28,900 nt of DNA from JANNOG01 sp050329835 (GCA_050329835.1 JBHJOJ010000176.1:1-28900), one strand, 5' to 3'; numbered from the stretch's first letter, positions 21,308 through 28,900 are shown. Translations and numbers: made by a program. The notes: generated from the letters alone by a model not told the origin.

Positions 21308-22684
21308 CTACGCGACGGGCTCGAAGCGGGCGGTGAAGTGCCGCAGAGCCGGCGCCTGCTCGACGATGCGGTACCCGCGGAGCTCGCCGGCGCGTGAGGC
21401 GACGTCCGCGGCCACCTCGATGACGTAGTCGATGTGCGACTGGGTGTACGTCCGCCGCGGGATCGCCAGGCGCACCAGGTCCATGGCGGCGGGCGCCTCG
21501 GTGCCGTCCGGGCGGCGGCCGAACATCACCGTGCCGATCTCGCAGCCCCGGATGCCGCCCGCCTCGTACAGCGCGACCGCCAGCGCCTGGCCCGGGTACT
21601 CCAGCGGCGGGACGTGCGGCAGCAGGGCGCGGGCGTCGAGGTAGACGGCGTGCCCGCCGAACGGCTGGACGCACGGGACGCCCGCCGCGACCAGCGCCTC
21701 GCCGAGGTACGCGGTCGAGCGGACCCGGTAGCGCAGGTAGTCGTGGTCGACGGCCTCGGTGAGCCCGACCGCCAGCGCCTCGAGGTCGCGGCCGGCCAGC
21801 CCGCCGTAGGTGGGGAAGCCCTCGGTGAGGATGAGCACGGTGCGGAACCGCTCGGCCAGCTCGTCGTCGTGGCAGGCCAGCCAGCCGCCGATGTTGCCGA
21901 GCGGGTCCTTCTTCGCACTCATGGTCATGCCGTCGGCCAGCGAGGCGACCTCGCGCACGATGTCGGCGACCGCTCGGCCCTCCTGCCCCGGCTCGCGCTC
22001 GCGGACGAACCACGCGTTCTCGGCGAACCGGCAGGCGTCGAGGAACAGCGGCACCCCGTGGGCGTCGCACACGTCGCGGACCTCGTGGAGGTTGGCCAGC
22101 GACACCGGCTGGCCGCCGCCGGAGTTGTTGGTGATCGTCACCATGACGAGCGGGACGTCGTCGCGGCGGGCGGTGAGCAGGGCGTCCAGCGCCGCGACGT
22201 CCATGTCGCCCTTGAACGGGTGGCGGGAGGCGGGGTCGCGGCCCTCGGGGACCACGAGGTCGACGGCCTCGGCGCCGACCGCCTCGACGTTGGCGCGGGT
22301 GGTGTCGAAGTGGGTGTTGTTGGGCACCACCATGCCGGGCCCGGCGACGGTCGAGAACAGGATCCGCTCCGCGGCCCGGCCCTGGTGGGTGGGGATGACG
22401 TGCCGGAACGGGAAGAGGCGGCGCACCGCGGTCTCGAACGCCCGGAACGACGGCGAGCCGGCGTAGCTCTCGTCGCCGCGCTGGATCCCGGCCCACTGGT
22501 CGCGCGACATCGCCCCGGTCCCGGAGTCCGTGAGCAGGTCGACGATGACGTCGGTCGCCGGGATCGAGAACAGGTTGTACGAGGCGGCGCGCAGTGCCTC
22601 GTGGCGCTCGTCCTCGGTCGTCAGCCGCAGCGGCTCGACCGCGTGGATGCGGAACGGCTCGATGATCGTCCGGTACCGGGACAC
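21308..22684 (-). CDS. tnaA: Tryptophanase / beta-eliminating lyase
   Basis: A PLP enzyme of 458 residues, expected to split L-tryptophan into indole, pyruvate and ammonia (or tyrosine to phenol if a tyrosine phenol-lyase). Seen: RYRTIIEPFRIHAVEPLRLTT at the start, IPTHQGRAAERILFS, TITNNSGGGQPVSLANL, FLDACRFAENAWFV, and MSAKKD with the PLP lysine at about K259. The C-terminal HFTARFEP is typical of the family. Length and order are normal. GTG 22684 is the start, with TAGCGT 8 nt upstream as a possible -10. No tnaC-like leader or tnaB permease is seen. Substrate is more likely tryptophan, not proved. Confidence 0.9.
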   Translation of the reverse strand: MSRYRTIIEPFRIHAVEPLRLTTEDERHEALRAASYNLFSIPATDVIVDLLTDSGTGAMSRDQWAGIQRGDESYAGSPSFRAFETAVRRLFPFRHVIPTHQGRAAERILFSTVAGPGMVVPNNTHFDTTRANVEAVGAEAVDLVVPEGRDPASRHPFKGDMDVAALDALLTARRDDVPLVMVTITNNSGGGQPVSLANLHEVRDVCDAHGVPLFLDACRFAENAWFVREREPGQEGRAVADIVREVASLADGMTMSAKKDPLGNIGGWLACHDDELAERFRTVLILTEGFPTYGGLAGRDLEALAVGLTEAVDHDYLRYRVRSTAYLGEALVAAGVPCVQPFGGHAVYLDARALLPHVPPLEYPGQALAVALYEAGGIRGCEIGTVMFGRRPDGTEAPAAMDLVRLAIPRRTYTQSHIDYVIEVAADVASRAGELRGYRIVEQAPALRHFTARFEPVA

Positions 22685-22688
22685 GGCA

Positions 22689-22708
22689 GCCGACGCTACG
22701 CCGTCGGC
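22689..22708. terminator. 7-bp perfect stem between the DUF4143 ATPase and tnaA
   Basis: GCCGACG (22689-22695), loop CTACGC, CGTCGGC (22702-22708). It lies 8 bp after the ATPase stop and 5 bp before the tnaA start. It could terminate the ATPase transcript or act as an operator for tnaA, whose -10-like box is in the loop. Confidence 0.4.
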
Positions 22709-22715
22709 GCGCGGC

Positions 22716-23969
22716 TCAGCGGGCGTGATGCCACATGGCCGACAGGGGGATGGCCACCAGCTTCTCTCCGAAGGCCAGGCTCTCGGATCCCAGGTGGACG
22801 ACGTAGCCGCCGACGAAGCGGTCACCGAGGGCGTCGCGCAGCCACCGGAGATGGCGGAAGTCACTCGGGCGGACCGTCGACGCAGCCTTGACCTCGATAC
22901 CCACCAGTCGGCCGTTGCGCTTCTCGAGGACGAAGTCGACCTCGCGACCGTCGTGATCTCGGTAGAAGTACAGGGTGGCGCCCAGGTCGCCGGTGGCGAG
23001 CAGCCGGGAGAGCTCGGCGTGGACGAAGGTCTCGATCACGGGTCCGGCAGTGGGGGAGCCGGGGGTGGCGAGTGCCTCGGCGTCCACCTGCAGCAGGTGG
23101 GCGGCGAGGCCGGGATCTGTGACGTAGGTCTTGGGGGTCTTCACCTGCCGGGCGGTGAGGTTCGACGACCACGGTGGGATGCGGGCGGTGAGGAACACGG
23201 TCTCGAGGTACGTGAGGTAGTTGCGCGCCGTCGCCTGGTCGAGCTGGAGACCGGTTGCCAGGTCCGCGAGGACGGTGGTGCCGCCCGACCGGGCGGCCAG
23301 CATCGCGAGCAGCCGCGGGACGGCCTCGGCATGGCGGACCCGAGCGAAGCTGCCCACGTCGCGCAGGATCACCGTGCTGAGGTACCCGTCGAACCAGGCC
23401 CCCCGAAGGTCGGCGCGGTCGAGCGCCACCGCCTCGGGATACCCGCCGGCGACCGTGGCGGCCGCATAGGCGTTGCGGTCCCACGGCGAGGGCGGGTCGG
23501 ACAGGAAGGGCGCCGGTCCCTCGAAGAGGCGGTCGCAGAAGTCGCCGGGAACACCGTGACGTTCGGCCATGGTGAACGGCCACAGGTCGACGAACACGGC
23601 GCGACCGGCGAGGGACTCCGACAGCGTGGGCACGGTGAGGAAGCGGGTGGACCCCGACAGCACGAAGAGTCCGCGGCTGTCGGCCTCGTCCACCACTCGC
23701 TTGACGGCGAGGACGAGGGCGTCCCCGCCTCGGTGGACCTCGTCCACGATGCGCGGCGTCGCCCCGTGGGAGGCGAACCCCGTGGGGTCGGCGCGTGCCG
23801 CAGCGAGCGTGGCGGCGTCGTCGAGCGTCCGGAAGGAACCGCCGTGCGACTGCTGGAACAGGCGCAGCAGTGTCGTCTTGCCGCTCTGGCGGGGGCCGTT
23901 GACCACGACCACCCGGAAGGCGGCGACACGGTCGATCAGCCGCGGCGTCGCCAAGCGGGGCACCATCAC
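22716..23969 (-). CDS. AAA_14 / DUF4143 ATPase
   Basis: A 417-residue protein: an N-terminal AAA ATPase with Walker A GPRQSGKTT at about 25-33, Walker B-like RIVDEVHRG, sensor VLSGSTRF, then PFTMAERHG. A winged-helix section (TTVLADLATGLQLDQATARNYLTYLE) follows, then a C-terminal DUF4143 nuclease-like domain with REVDFVLEKRNGRLVGIEVKAA (D, E and K of a PD-(D/E)XK-like core). The family is widespread in archaea and bacteria, with no settled role. Start is GTG 23969 or ATG 23966. The upstream 51 bp are unusually AT-rich. Confidence 0.9.
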   Translation of the reverse strand: MMVPRLATPRLIDRVAAFRVVVVNGPRQSGKTTLLRLFQQSHGGSFRTLDDAATLAAARADPTGFASHGATPRIVDEVHRGGDALVLAVKRVVDEADSRGLFVLSGSTRFLTVPTLSESLAGRAVFVDLWPFTMAERHGVPGDFCDRLFEGPAPFLSDPPSPWDRNAYAAATVAGGYPEAVALDRADLRGAWFDGYLSTVILRDVGSFARVRHAEAVPRLLAMLAARSGGTTVLADLATGLQLDQATARNYLTYLETVFLTARIPPWSSNLTARQVKTPKTYVTDPGLAAHLLQVDAEALATPGSPTAGPVIETFVHAELSRLLATGDLGATLYFYRDHDGREVDFVLEKRNGRLVGIEVKAASTVRPSDFRHLRWLRDALGDRFVGGYVVHLGSESLAFGEKLVAIPLSAMWHHAR

Positions 23970-23975
23970 GGGGTC

Positions 23976-24002
23976 AGAGTATCTGAAATTCTGAGGTTAC
24001 AA
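23976..24002 (-). promoter_or_regulatory. AT-rich promoter region of the DUF4143 ATPase
   Basis: On the minus strand TTGTAA (24002-23997), a 15-bp spacer and TACTCT (23981-23976), then the start codon at 23969. Small inverted repeats TCAGA/TCTGA overlap the spacer. Spacing is short, so the boxes are approximate. Confidence 0.35.
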
Positions 24003-24020
24003 TCATTGATCTGGCGATCT

Positions 24021-25250
24021 TTAGTCTCCGCCGAGTCGCCGTTCCCGGGCGGCCCGGAGGTACAGCGGGGCGCCCGCGGCGAGCACGCCGGCCGCGACGG
24101 CCAGGGTGAGCGGGGTCCCGGCGGTCTCGGCCAGCAGGCCGACCGCAAGCGCGGCCGGCAGGCCGCTGGCGCGTGCTACGAGGGAGTTGAGCGAGATCAC
24201 GGTGGCCCGGTGCTCGGCGCCGATCCGGCGGTGCAGCAGGGTGTAGTGCAGCGGGTTCGCCGCCCCGTGCACGACGTAGAAGAGGGCGTACGCGACCACC
24301 ACCCCGACGAGGCCGCCGGCGGCCGCCAGCCCCAGCACCGTCGCGCCCTGCGCGACGCGCAGGAGGGCCGCCGCGTATTCGGTCCGCCCGCGCAGCAGCC
24401 GGACCAGTGGCGGTGCAGCGAGGGCGCCGCCGGCCCCGACCAGCAACGCCCCGGCCGCCATGCCGCCGAAGATCCACGTGTCGCTCGTCGTGCCGATCAC
24501 GGCGGCCGTCCGGGGCTGCCACAGCAGCTCGAGCGCCGTCAGCCCGGCGCCCCAGGTCACCTCTACGGCGAGCACGAGCCGCAGCCCCCGGTGCCGCCAG
24601 CCCAGGGTCGTCGACTCCCGGACCAGCCGCGGGGTCGCGAGGGCGATCCGTGGCAGGGTGCGCCACCCTCCGGTGGCGTGCGGCTCCTTGCGGACGAGCA
24701 GGACGACGGCCACTGCGTGAGCCACCGCGAGCACGGCCGCCAACGTCATCGCCGCCGTCAGGGGGGTGACCGGAAGCCCGGGCACGAGGCCCGCAGCGCC
24801 GGCCGCCAGTGCGCCGGCCGCTAGGCCGCCGTAGGTCCAGAATCCCGCTCGCGACAGGTCGGCCTGGAGGTCGTGGTGCGGGTCCGCGGCCAGCGCCCGG
24901 TCGACGTACCAGGCCTCCAGGGGGCCGGAGTCGAGGGCGCGGAAGACCGCGTGCAGAGCCATCGCGACGACGAGTCCGCCCAGGCCTTCGGCGACAACCA
25001 TCGCCCCGAACGAGACCGCACCGACGACGGCGGCGACGACCAGCACCGGCCGTCGCCCGACCGCGTCGGCGAGCCCGCCGCTCGGCAGCTCCAGTACCAG
25101 GACGACCCCGGCATGGACGGCGGACACCAGGCCCACCTGAGCCAGATCCAGCCCACGCTCCAGCAGGAACGCCACGAGGAGGGCGACGAGCGCTCCGTCG
25201 GGGAGCCAGCGCAGCGCCGTGACGAGGAAGAACGTCGACCGCGGCGTCAC
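24021..25250 (-). CDS. MFS transporter
   Basis: A 409-residue major facilitator superfamily protein with about 12 hydrophobic segments. The loop 2-3 motif reads GGLADAVGRRPVLVV (about 58-72), which matches the MFS motif A. The motif SGPLEAWYVDRALA between helices 4 and 5 is typical of a drug/metabolite efflux subgroup. The GTG at 25250 overlaps the TGA of the upstream regulator (GTGA), so regulator and pump form one unit. Substrate unknown, efflux likely. Confidence 0.9.
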   Translation of the reverse strand: MTPRSTFFLVTALRWLPDGALVALLVAFLLERGLDLAQVGLVSAVHAGVVLVLELPSGGLADAVGRRPVLVVAAVVGAVSFGAMVVAEGLGGLVVAMALHAVFRALDSGPLEAWYVDRALAADPHHDLQADLSRAGFWTYGGLAAGALAAGAAGLVPGLPVTPLTAAMTLAAVLAVAHAVAVVLLVRKEPHATGGWRTLPRIALATPRLVRESTTLGWRHRGLRLVLAVEVTWGAGLTALELLWQPRTAAVIGTTSDTWIFGGMAAGALLVGAGGALAAPPLVRLLRGRTEYAAALLRVAQGATVLGLAAAGGLVGVVVAYALFYVVHGAANPLHYTLLHRRIGAEHRATVISLNSLVARASGLPAALAVGLLAETAGTPLTLAVAAGVLAAGAPLYLRAARERRLGGD

Positions 25251-25822
25251 GGGGGCGGGGTCCGCTCGGGCAGCGCCCGGAAGAAGAAGCGGACCACCGG
25301 GGTCTCGGAGTCGGGCCGCCGGTCACGGGCATCGGCGGCCCGCCGCTCGATGGCCTCGTGGATCTCACGGCTGAGCGCGGACAGCTCGTCCACGGTCAAC
25401 CGCATGGACCAGTCGCTGGAGTCGGCCGCGTCCAGCCACTCGGGCGACCAGGTGCCACGCTGCGCCCACCAGGCCCGCACCGCCCGGATCTCCATGTCCA
25501 GTTGTTCCCGGAGCAGGAAGTCCAGCGCCTCGGCGGTGTGCGGCTCCTCCAGGTTCTGTGAGACGTCGACGCTCGTGTTCTGATGCACCGCCCGCCACCA
25601 GCGTTCGCGCGCGGTGCCGCGCCCGGCCTCCTCGGTGACGAAGCCGTGCCGGGCCAGCTGGCGCAGGTGGTACGAGGTCGCACCGCTGGTCTCGTCGAAC
25701 CGCCGGGCGAGCGCGCTCGCCGTCGCGGGCCCGTCCAGCCGCAGCGCCCCGAGCAGCCGCAGCCGCAGCGGGTGGGCGAGCGCCCGGAGGCTCCGCGGAT
25801 CCGGCCGCACGGTGTCGGACAT
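25247..25822 (-). CDS. ArsR-like winged-helix regulator of the MFS gene
   Basis: A 191-residue regulator with an N-terminal ArsR/HTH_20 winged helix: LRALAHPLRLRLLGALRLDGPATASALARRFDETSGATSYHLRQLARHGFVTEE (about 12-66), and a C-terminal helical domain rich in acidic/aromatic residues (EQLDMEIRAVRAWWAQRGTW) that probably binds the ligand and forms dimers. It overlaps the MFS gene by 4 bp. A long palindrome sits just upstream of its start and over the -35 box, which suggests autorepression. Confidence 0.9.
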   Translation of the reverse strand: MSDTVRPDPRSLRALAHPLRLRLLGALRLDGPATASALARRFDETSGATSYHLRQLARHGFVTEEAGRGTARERWWRAVHQNTSVDVSQNLEEPHTAEALDFLLREQLDMEIRAVRAWWAQRGTWSPEWLDAADSSDWSMRLTVDELSALSREIHEAIERRAADARDRRPDSETPVVRFFFRALPERTPPP

Positions 25823-25828
25823 GCCGCG

Positions 25829-25871
25829 ACCCTACGGTTGCAAAGATTTGCTTGCAAACAAGTCTTTGCAA
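25829..25871 (-). promoter_or_regulatory. Palindromic operator and promoter of the regulator-MFS operon
   Basis: TTGCAA occurs three times (25838-25843, 25852-25857, 25866-25871). Arms 25838-25850 and 25859-25871 match at 12 of 13 positions around an 8-bp centre. On the minus strand the middle TTGCAA serves as -35 (25857-25852), with 17 bp to TAGGGT (25834-25829) and the ATG at 25822, so the transcript is probably leaderless and the operator covers the promoter. Confidence 0.7.
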
Positions 25872-25909
25872 GAGTTTGGCGCCCGCCGCCTCGTCCCGTC
25901 GTCTGTCGA

Positions 25910-26296
25910 CTACGGCGTCTGCACCGCGACCAGGGCGTCGAGACCGGCGAAGTCGGCGGGGTTGCGGGTCACCAGCGGAAGGCCATGAGCCATCGCCGTC
26001 GCGGCGATCTGGAGGTCGGCGATCCGGCCGCGCGGCTGTCTGCCGCGACCGCGGACGGCGGCGTCGATCGCCAGGTAGGCCGCGACCACGTCGGTGTCGA
26101 GCGGCAGGGGCCGGAAGGTTGCGACCGCCTGGGAGTAGAGCGCCAGGCGCGCAGCACGGGTGGCCGGATCGCGGGCCGCGTTGACCCCGGATCCGAGCTC
26201 CATGAGGGTCACCACGCTGACGGCCGCCTGGGTGCCGTCCCCGCTGTGCTCGGGCGGGGAGATGACGACGGAGGTGTCCCAGAGGACCGTGGTCAC
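25910..26296 (-). CDS. vapC: PIN-domain toxin (VapC family)
   Basis: A 128-residue ribonuclease toxin. The PIN acidic residues are all present: D7 (VLWDTSVVI), E33 (TLMELGSG), D94 (IADLQIAATA), and D115 after the TRNPADF motif. VapC toxins cut specific tRNAs or rRNA; the target cannot be inferred. The GTG at 26296 overlaps the antitoxin stop by GTGA. Length is standard and no defect is seen, so the toxin is probably active. Confidence 0.93.
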   Translation of the reverse strand: MTTVLWDTSVVISPPEHSGDGTQAAVSVVTLMELGSGVNAARDPATRAARLALYSQAVATFRPLPLDTDVVAAYLAIDAAVRGRGRQPRGRIADLQIAATAMAHGLPLVTRNPADFAGLDALVAVQTP

Positions 26297-26553
26297 GGGA
26301 CGTCGAAGGGGTCCCGTGGGGTCTGGTCCACGGCGTGGTCGATGTCACGGCGGAGGGCCTCGGCGTCGACGGCCGGAAGGGCCTGGACGACGCGAGCCCA
26401 CTCGTCCGTGGGGACGAACGTGCGGCGGTTGACCGGCCGCAGCTCGGCCACCGGGATGCCGCTCTTGGTGACGATCATGGACTGTCCGGCCTCGACGGCG
26501 CGCAGGATGGCGCCGGAGTCGTTCCGGAGCTCCCGTTGACTGATGGTCCGCAC
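26293..26553 (-). CDS. vapB: Phd/YefM-type antitoxin of the VapC toxin
   Basis: An 86-residue antitoxin. The N-terminal Phd/YefM fold (RTISQRELRNDSGAILRAVEAGQSMIVTKSGIPVAELRPV, about 2-42) forms the DNA-binding dimer. The Pro/Asp-rich C-terminus (DIDHAVDQTPRDPFDVP) should wrap the toxin. The start is GTG 26553, 7 nt after a TACACT box, so the transcript is probably leaderless. It precedes the toxin with a 4-bp overlap. Confidence 0.9.
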   Translation of the reverse strand: MRTISQRELRNDSGAILRAVEAGQSMIVTKSGIPVAELRPVNRRTFVPTDEWARVVQALPAVDAEALRRDIDHAVDQTPRDPFDVP

Positions 26554-26559
26554 CCGAAG

Positions 26560-26578
26560 AGTGTAGCAATGATGCTAC
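26560..26578 (-). promoter_or_regulatory. Promoter and palindromic operator of the toxin-antitoxin pair
   Basis: GTAGCA, ATGA, TGCTAC (26563-26578) is a perfect 6-bp-arm palindrome that overlaps the -10 box TACACT (26565-26560). The allantoicase stop codon (26575-26577) lies within it. This fits autorepression by the antitoxin or toxin-antitoxin complex. Confidence 0.6.
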
Positions 26579-27561
26579 GAACCCGTCGACGTCCAGCGGT
26601 CCGCCGTCCCGGCGAGCCCCGTCCCGGTCAACTCCCCCCACACCCGCACCCGGTTGAGGCCGCCGTCCGGGAAGACGTCGACCCGGACCTCGCGCACCGG
26701 CACCGGCGTCGACACCAGGAACCGGTGCGGGGTGTCGGGCAGCAGCCGGGTGCGGGGGAGCAGGATCGCCCCGTCCGCCGACGTCACGGCGGCCGACCCG
26801 GGGGCGTTGCCGACGAAGTGGGTCGTGTCGAGGTCGACCCGGCGCACGACGGCCTCGCCGGCCAGCGCGATCCGGACCCAGTCGTTGCCCTCGCCGCGGC
26901 GGCGCGCGGTCTCCCACCCGCCGCCGATGGTCACCGCCTGGTGGGGTAGCAGGAGGTTCTCCGGGGAGGAGTAGAACCGGTTCGAGGCGTCGACCACCCG
27001 CCCGCCGTGCACCGCGGCCGCCAGGTCCACGGTGCCCGCCAGGAACGCCGGGTCCGGGACCACCTCGCCGAACGCCCGGAACCGGGCGACGCCGCCGTCG
27101 GGGTGGATGGTGAGCCGCAGGTGGGTCCAGACCCGCGGGTCCTCGACCTGGAACGCCTTCGCGGTGTCGCCGGACAGCCCGCTGCGCGGGACCACCGGCT
27201 CCCAGGCCGCGGCCGACAGCTCCCGCACCGTCGGGTACCCGGTGACCCGGACGCCCTCGACCGAGGCCGCCTCCGGGTAGTTGCCGGTGAAGTGCGCGGT
27301 GTCGACGACCACCTTGTGCACGACCCCGGGCGCGCCGAGCCGGACCACGGCGTGGTCGGCGTCGCCCGGGCGGTCCGGGAGGTCCTCGCGGTCCCGGCTG
27401 CGGCGGGTCTCCCAGCCGTCGTACTCCTTGCCGTCCCGGGTGAAGGCATCGGGGTCCCAGCGCGGCGGGCGCGGGTCGACGAGGTGGCGCCGGTCGGCGA
27501 ACAGCTCGTCGGTCGCGTGGATCACCTGGCCGCCGAGCGCGGCGGAGGTGAGATCGATCAC
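26575..27561 (-). CDS. alc: Allantoicase
   Basis: Hydrolyses allantoate to ureidoglycolate and urea in purine/allantoin breakdown. The 328-residue protein has the two repeated beta-sandwich halves of the family, visible as twin motifs: GKEYDGWETRRSRDRE with VVDTAHFTGNYPEAASVEG in the first half, and GGGWETARRRGEGNDWVRI with DLDTTHFVGNAPGSAAV in the second, followed by RVDVFPDGGLNRVRVWGEL. The GTG at 27561 overlaps the allB stop (GTGA), so both enzymes are made together. Its stop codon lies in the toxin-antitoxin operator. Confidence 0.95.
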   Translation of the reverse strand: MIDLTSAALGGQVIHATDELFADRRHLVDPRPPRWDPDAFTRDGKEYDGWETRRSRDREDLPDRPGDADHAVVRLGAPGVVHKVVVDTAHFTGNYPEAASVEGVRVTGYPTVRELSAAAWEPVVPRSGLSGDTAKAFQVEDPRVWTHLRLTIHPDGGVARFRAFGEVVPDPAFLAGTVDLAAAVHGGRVVDASNRFYSSPENLLLPHQAVTIGGGWETARRRGEGNDWVRIALAGEAVVRRVDLDTTHFVGNAPGSAAVTSADGAILLPRTRLLPDTPHRFLVSTPVPVREVRVDVFPDGGLNRVRVWGELTGTGLAGTADRWTSTGS

Positions 27562-28892
27562 AGGGCTCCTCTCCAGATCAGCCGGCCGCTCGGCCGGTCG
27601 CCGGTCACGGGCTCGCCCCGCAGGTAGGTGGCCCGCACCACCCCGTGCAGCCGAATCCCGGCATACGGGGTGACCGGGTGGCGGTGGTGCAGGGCCGCGG
27701 GATCGACCACCCACTGCTCGTCCGGGGCGAGGACGCAGAGGTCGGCGTCGGCGCCCACGGCGATCCTGCCCTTGCGGGGCAGCCCGGCGAGGTCCGCCGG
27801 GCCGGCGGCCATCCACCGGACGACGTCGCCCAGGCCGTGGCCGCGCCGGCGCGCCTCGGTCCACACCACGGGCAGCGAGACCTGGACCGAGGCGATCCCG
27901 CCCCACGCGGCGTCGAGGTCCCCGGTGTCGAGGTGCTTGAGGTCGGCGGGGGCGGGGGAGTGGTCGCTGACGACGATGCCGAGCGTCCCGTCGGCGACCG
28001 CCGCCCACAGCGCATCGCGGGTGGCGGGGTCGCGGACCGGCGGGCAGCACTTGTACTGCGGGGCGGCGTCCGGGACCGCGGCGGTGTCGAGCGCGAGGTA
28101 GTGGGGGCAGGTCTCGCCGGTGAGCGCCAGGCCCTCGGCCTGCGCCGCCCGGATCACCTCGACGGCCTCGGCGGCGGCGACGTGCACGATGTGGGCCCGG
28201 CCGCCCCGGACCCGCCGCAGCCCCTCGACCACCCGGGCCACGGCCGCGGCCTCGGCCGCCGCCGGGCGGGTCGCGACGAACGCGGTGAACCGGGTGCCGG
28301 CGGGGCGGGCGGCGGCGTCGAGCACCGCCGGGTCCTCGGCGTGCACGAGCAGCAGCCCGTCGCGGGTCGCCAACCGGGCCAGCGCGAGGTCCAGGCCCGG
28401 GCCGTCGAGGTGGCCGAACTCCTCGACCCCGGACGGGCACAGGAAGCACTTAGCCCCGAACGCCCCCGCGTCCAGCAGCGCCGGCAGGTCCTCGGCGTTG
28501 CCCGGCACCGCGCCACCCCAGAACCCGACGTCGACGTGGACCTGCCCGGCGGCGGCCGCCCGCTTGACGGCGAGCGCATCGGCCGTCGTCGTCGGGGGGA
28601 TCGAGTTGAGCGGCATGTCGACGATCGTGGTGATCCCGCCCGCCGCCGCGGCCCGGGTCGCGGTGGCGAAGCCCTCCCAGTGGGTGCGGCCCGGCTCGTT
28701 GCAGTGGACGTGGGTGTCGACCAGGCCCGGCAGCAGGACCTCGTCCTCGGCCAGGGTGACCGTGCCGTCGCGCCCGTCGCCCCAGGCGAACGACTCCACG
28801 GCGGCGACCGTGCCGTCGCGGACCACGACCGTTGCGGGGCGCTCGCCGTCGGGTAGCACCGCCCGGCGGGCGCGGATCACGAGGTCGGTCAT
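27558..28892 (-). CDS. allB: Allantoinase
   Basis: Opens the hydantoin ring of allantoin to give allantoate, a metal-dependent amidohydrolase of the cyclic amidohydrolase group. The 444-residue TIM-barrel protein has the metal ligands H61 and H63 (DTHVHCNEPGRTHWEGF), the carboxylated lysine K148 (GAKCFLCPSGV), later histidines in LLVHAED and AHIVHVAAAE, and the catalytic aspartate in IVVSDHSPAP. TCPHYL and QYKCCPPVR are typical for allantoinase rather than dihydropyrimidinase. Start ATG at 28892, only 8 bp from the window edge, so its promoter is not visible. It is followed by alc. Confidence 0.95.
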   Translation of the reverse strand: MTDLVIRARRAVLPDGERPATVVVRDGTVAAVESFAWGDGRDGTVTLAEDEVLLPGLVDTHVHCNEPGRTHWEGFATATRAAAAGGITTIVDMPLNSIPPTTTADALAVKRAAAAGQVHVDVGFWGGAVPGNAEDLPALLDAGAFGAKCFLCPSGVEEFGHLDGPGLDLALARLATRDGLLLVHAEDPAVLDAAARPAGTRFTAFVATRPAAAEAAAVARVVEGLRRVRGGRAHIVHVAAAEAVEVIRAAQAEGLALTGETCPHYLALDTAAVPDAAPQYKCCPPVRDPATRDALWAAVADGTLGIVVSDHSPAPADLKHLDTGDLDAAWGGIASVQVSLPVVWTEARRRGHGLGDVVRWMAAGPADLAGLPRKGRIAVGADADLCVLAPDEQWVVDPAALHHRHPVTPYAGIRLHGVVRATYLRGEPVTGDRPSGRLIWRGAL

Positions 28893-28900
28893 CGCCCGGC

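Noticed and set aside
21248..21397. 49-codon plus-strand ORF starting MLGVRLVSAVSG, with GAGGG before the ATG
   Set aside because: Its second half is antisense to the tnaA 3' end and it has no recognisable motif; promoter support is weak. Kept out of the gene list.
22685..22864. Longer tryptophanase start at 22864
   Set aside because: The extra 60 residues overlap the DUF4143 ATPase gene and are not part of the family; GTG 22684 matches the normal N-terminus.
22530..24824. 764-codon open frame antisense to tnaA, the DUF4143 ATPase and the MFS gene
   Set aside because: It spans three clear genes and has shadow-like composition.

Overview
The window is very GC-rich with dense, short-spaced genes, many GTG starts, several 4-bp start/stop overlaps and apparently leaderless promoters. 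Together with DUF4245, the xseB-xseA/ispH/ychF neighbourhood, a stand-alone LigD polymerase domain and an AbiEi/DUF559 protein, this points to an actinomycete. A Pseudonocardiales-type genome is my best guess, by inference only. It looks like an ordinary chromosome: no phage, integrase, transposase, CRISPR array, rRNA or tRNA was seen.

Region 1 (1-5.2 kb): a PfkB sugar kinase (cut by the window start) diverges from a DUF4245 membrane-anchored protein. A three-copy hairpin array with an exact 42-bp period separates DUF4245 from a convergent AbiEi/DUF559 protein. Exonuclease VII (xseA-xseB, overlapping) diverges from ispH of the MEP isoprenoid pathway.

Region 2 (5.2-11.9 kb): GNAT acetyltransferase, DUF1772 membrane protein, a 62-bp inverted repeat, a LigD-type polymerase/primase, a 26-codon ORF overlapping the end of rmuC, rmuC, a second GNAT, a 12-codon ORF with a strong ribosome site, a VOC protein with a perfect hairpin terminator, a Uma2 endonuclease-fold protein and ychF.

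Region 3 (11.9-16.1 kb): behind ychF lies a decayed tandem duplication. It holds a frameshifted SAM methyltransferase, a second diverged copy of the ychF 3' end fused in frame-shifted form to it, and a second methyltransferase scrap. Then come a divergent GH10-like lipoprotein with a repetitive linker, a small membrane protein, a GIN/DUF2807 lipoprotein with seven GSG rungs and a RibD/DHFR-like reductase.

Region 4 (16.1-24 kb): type-2 valS, secreted lipocalin, DUF3592 protein, a large nested inverted repeat, an ArsR-SRPBCC pair, tryptophanase and an AAA_14/DUF4143 ATPase.

Region 5 (24-28.9 kb): an ArsR-type regulator and MFS exporter behind a clear palindromic operator; a Phd/VapB-VapC toxin-antitoxin pair whose promoter overlaps the end of allantoicase; and allB-alc for allantoin breakdown.

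No complete new multi-gene system was recognised. The most unusual signals are non-coding or broken: the 42-bp-period hairpin array, the ychF-3'/methyltransferase duplication, the nested inverted repeat at 20.2 kb and the two micro-ORFs.
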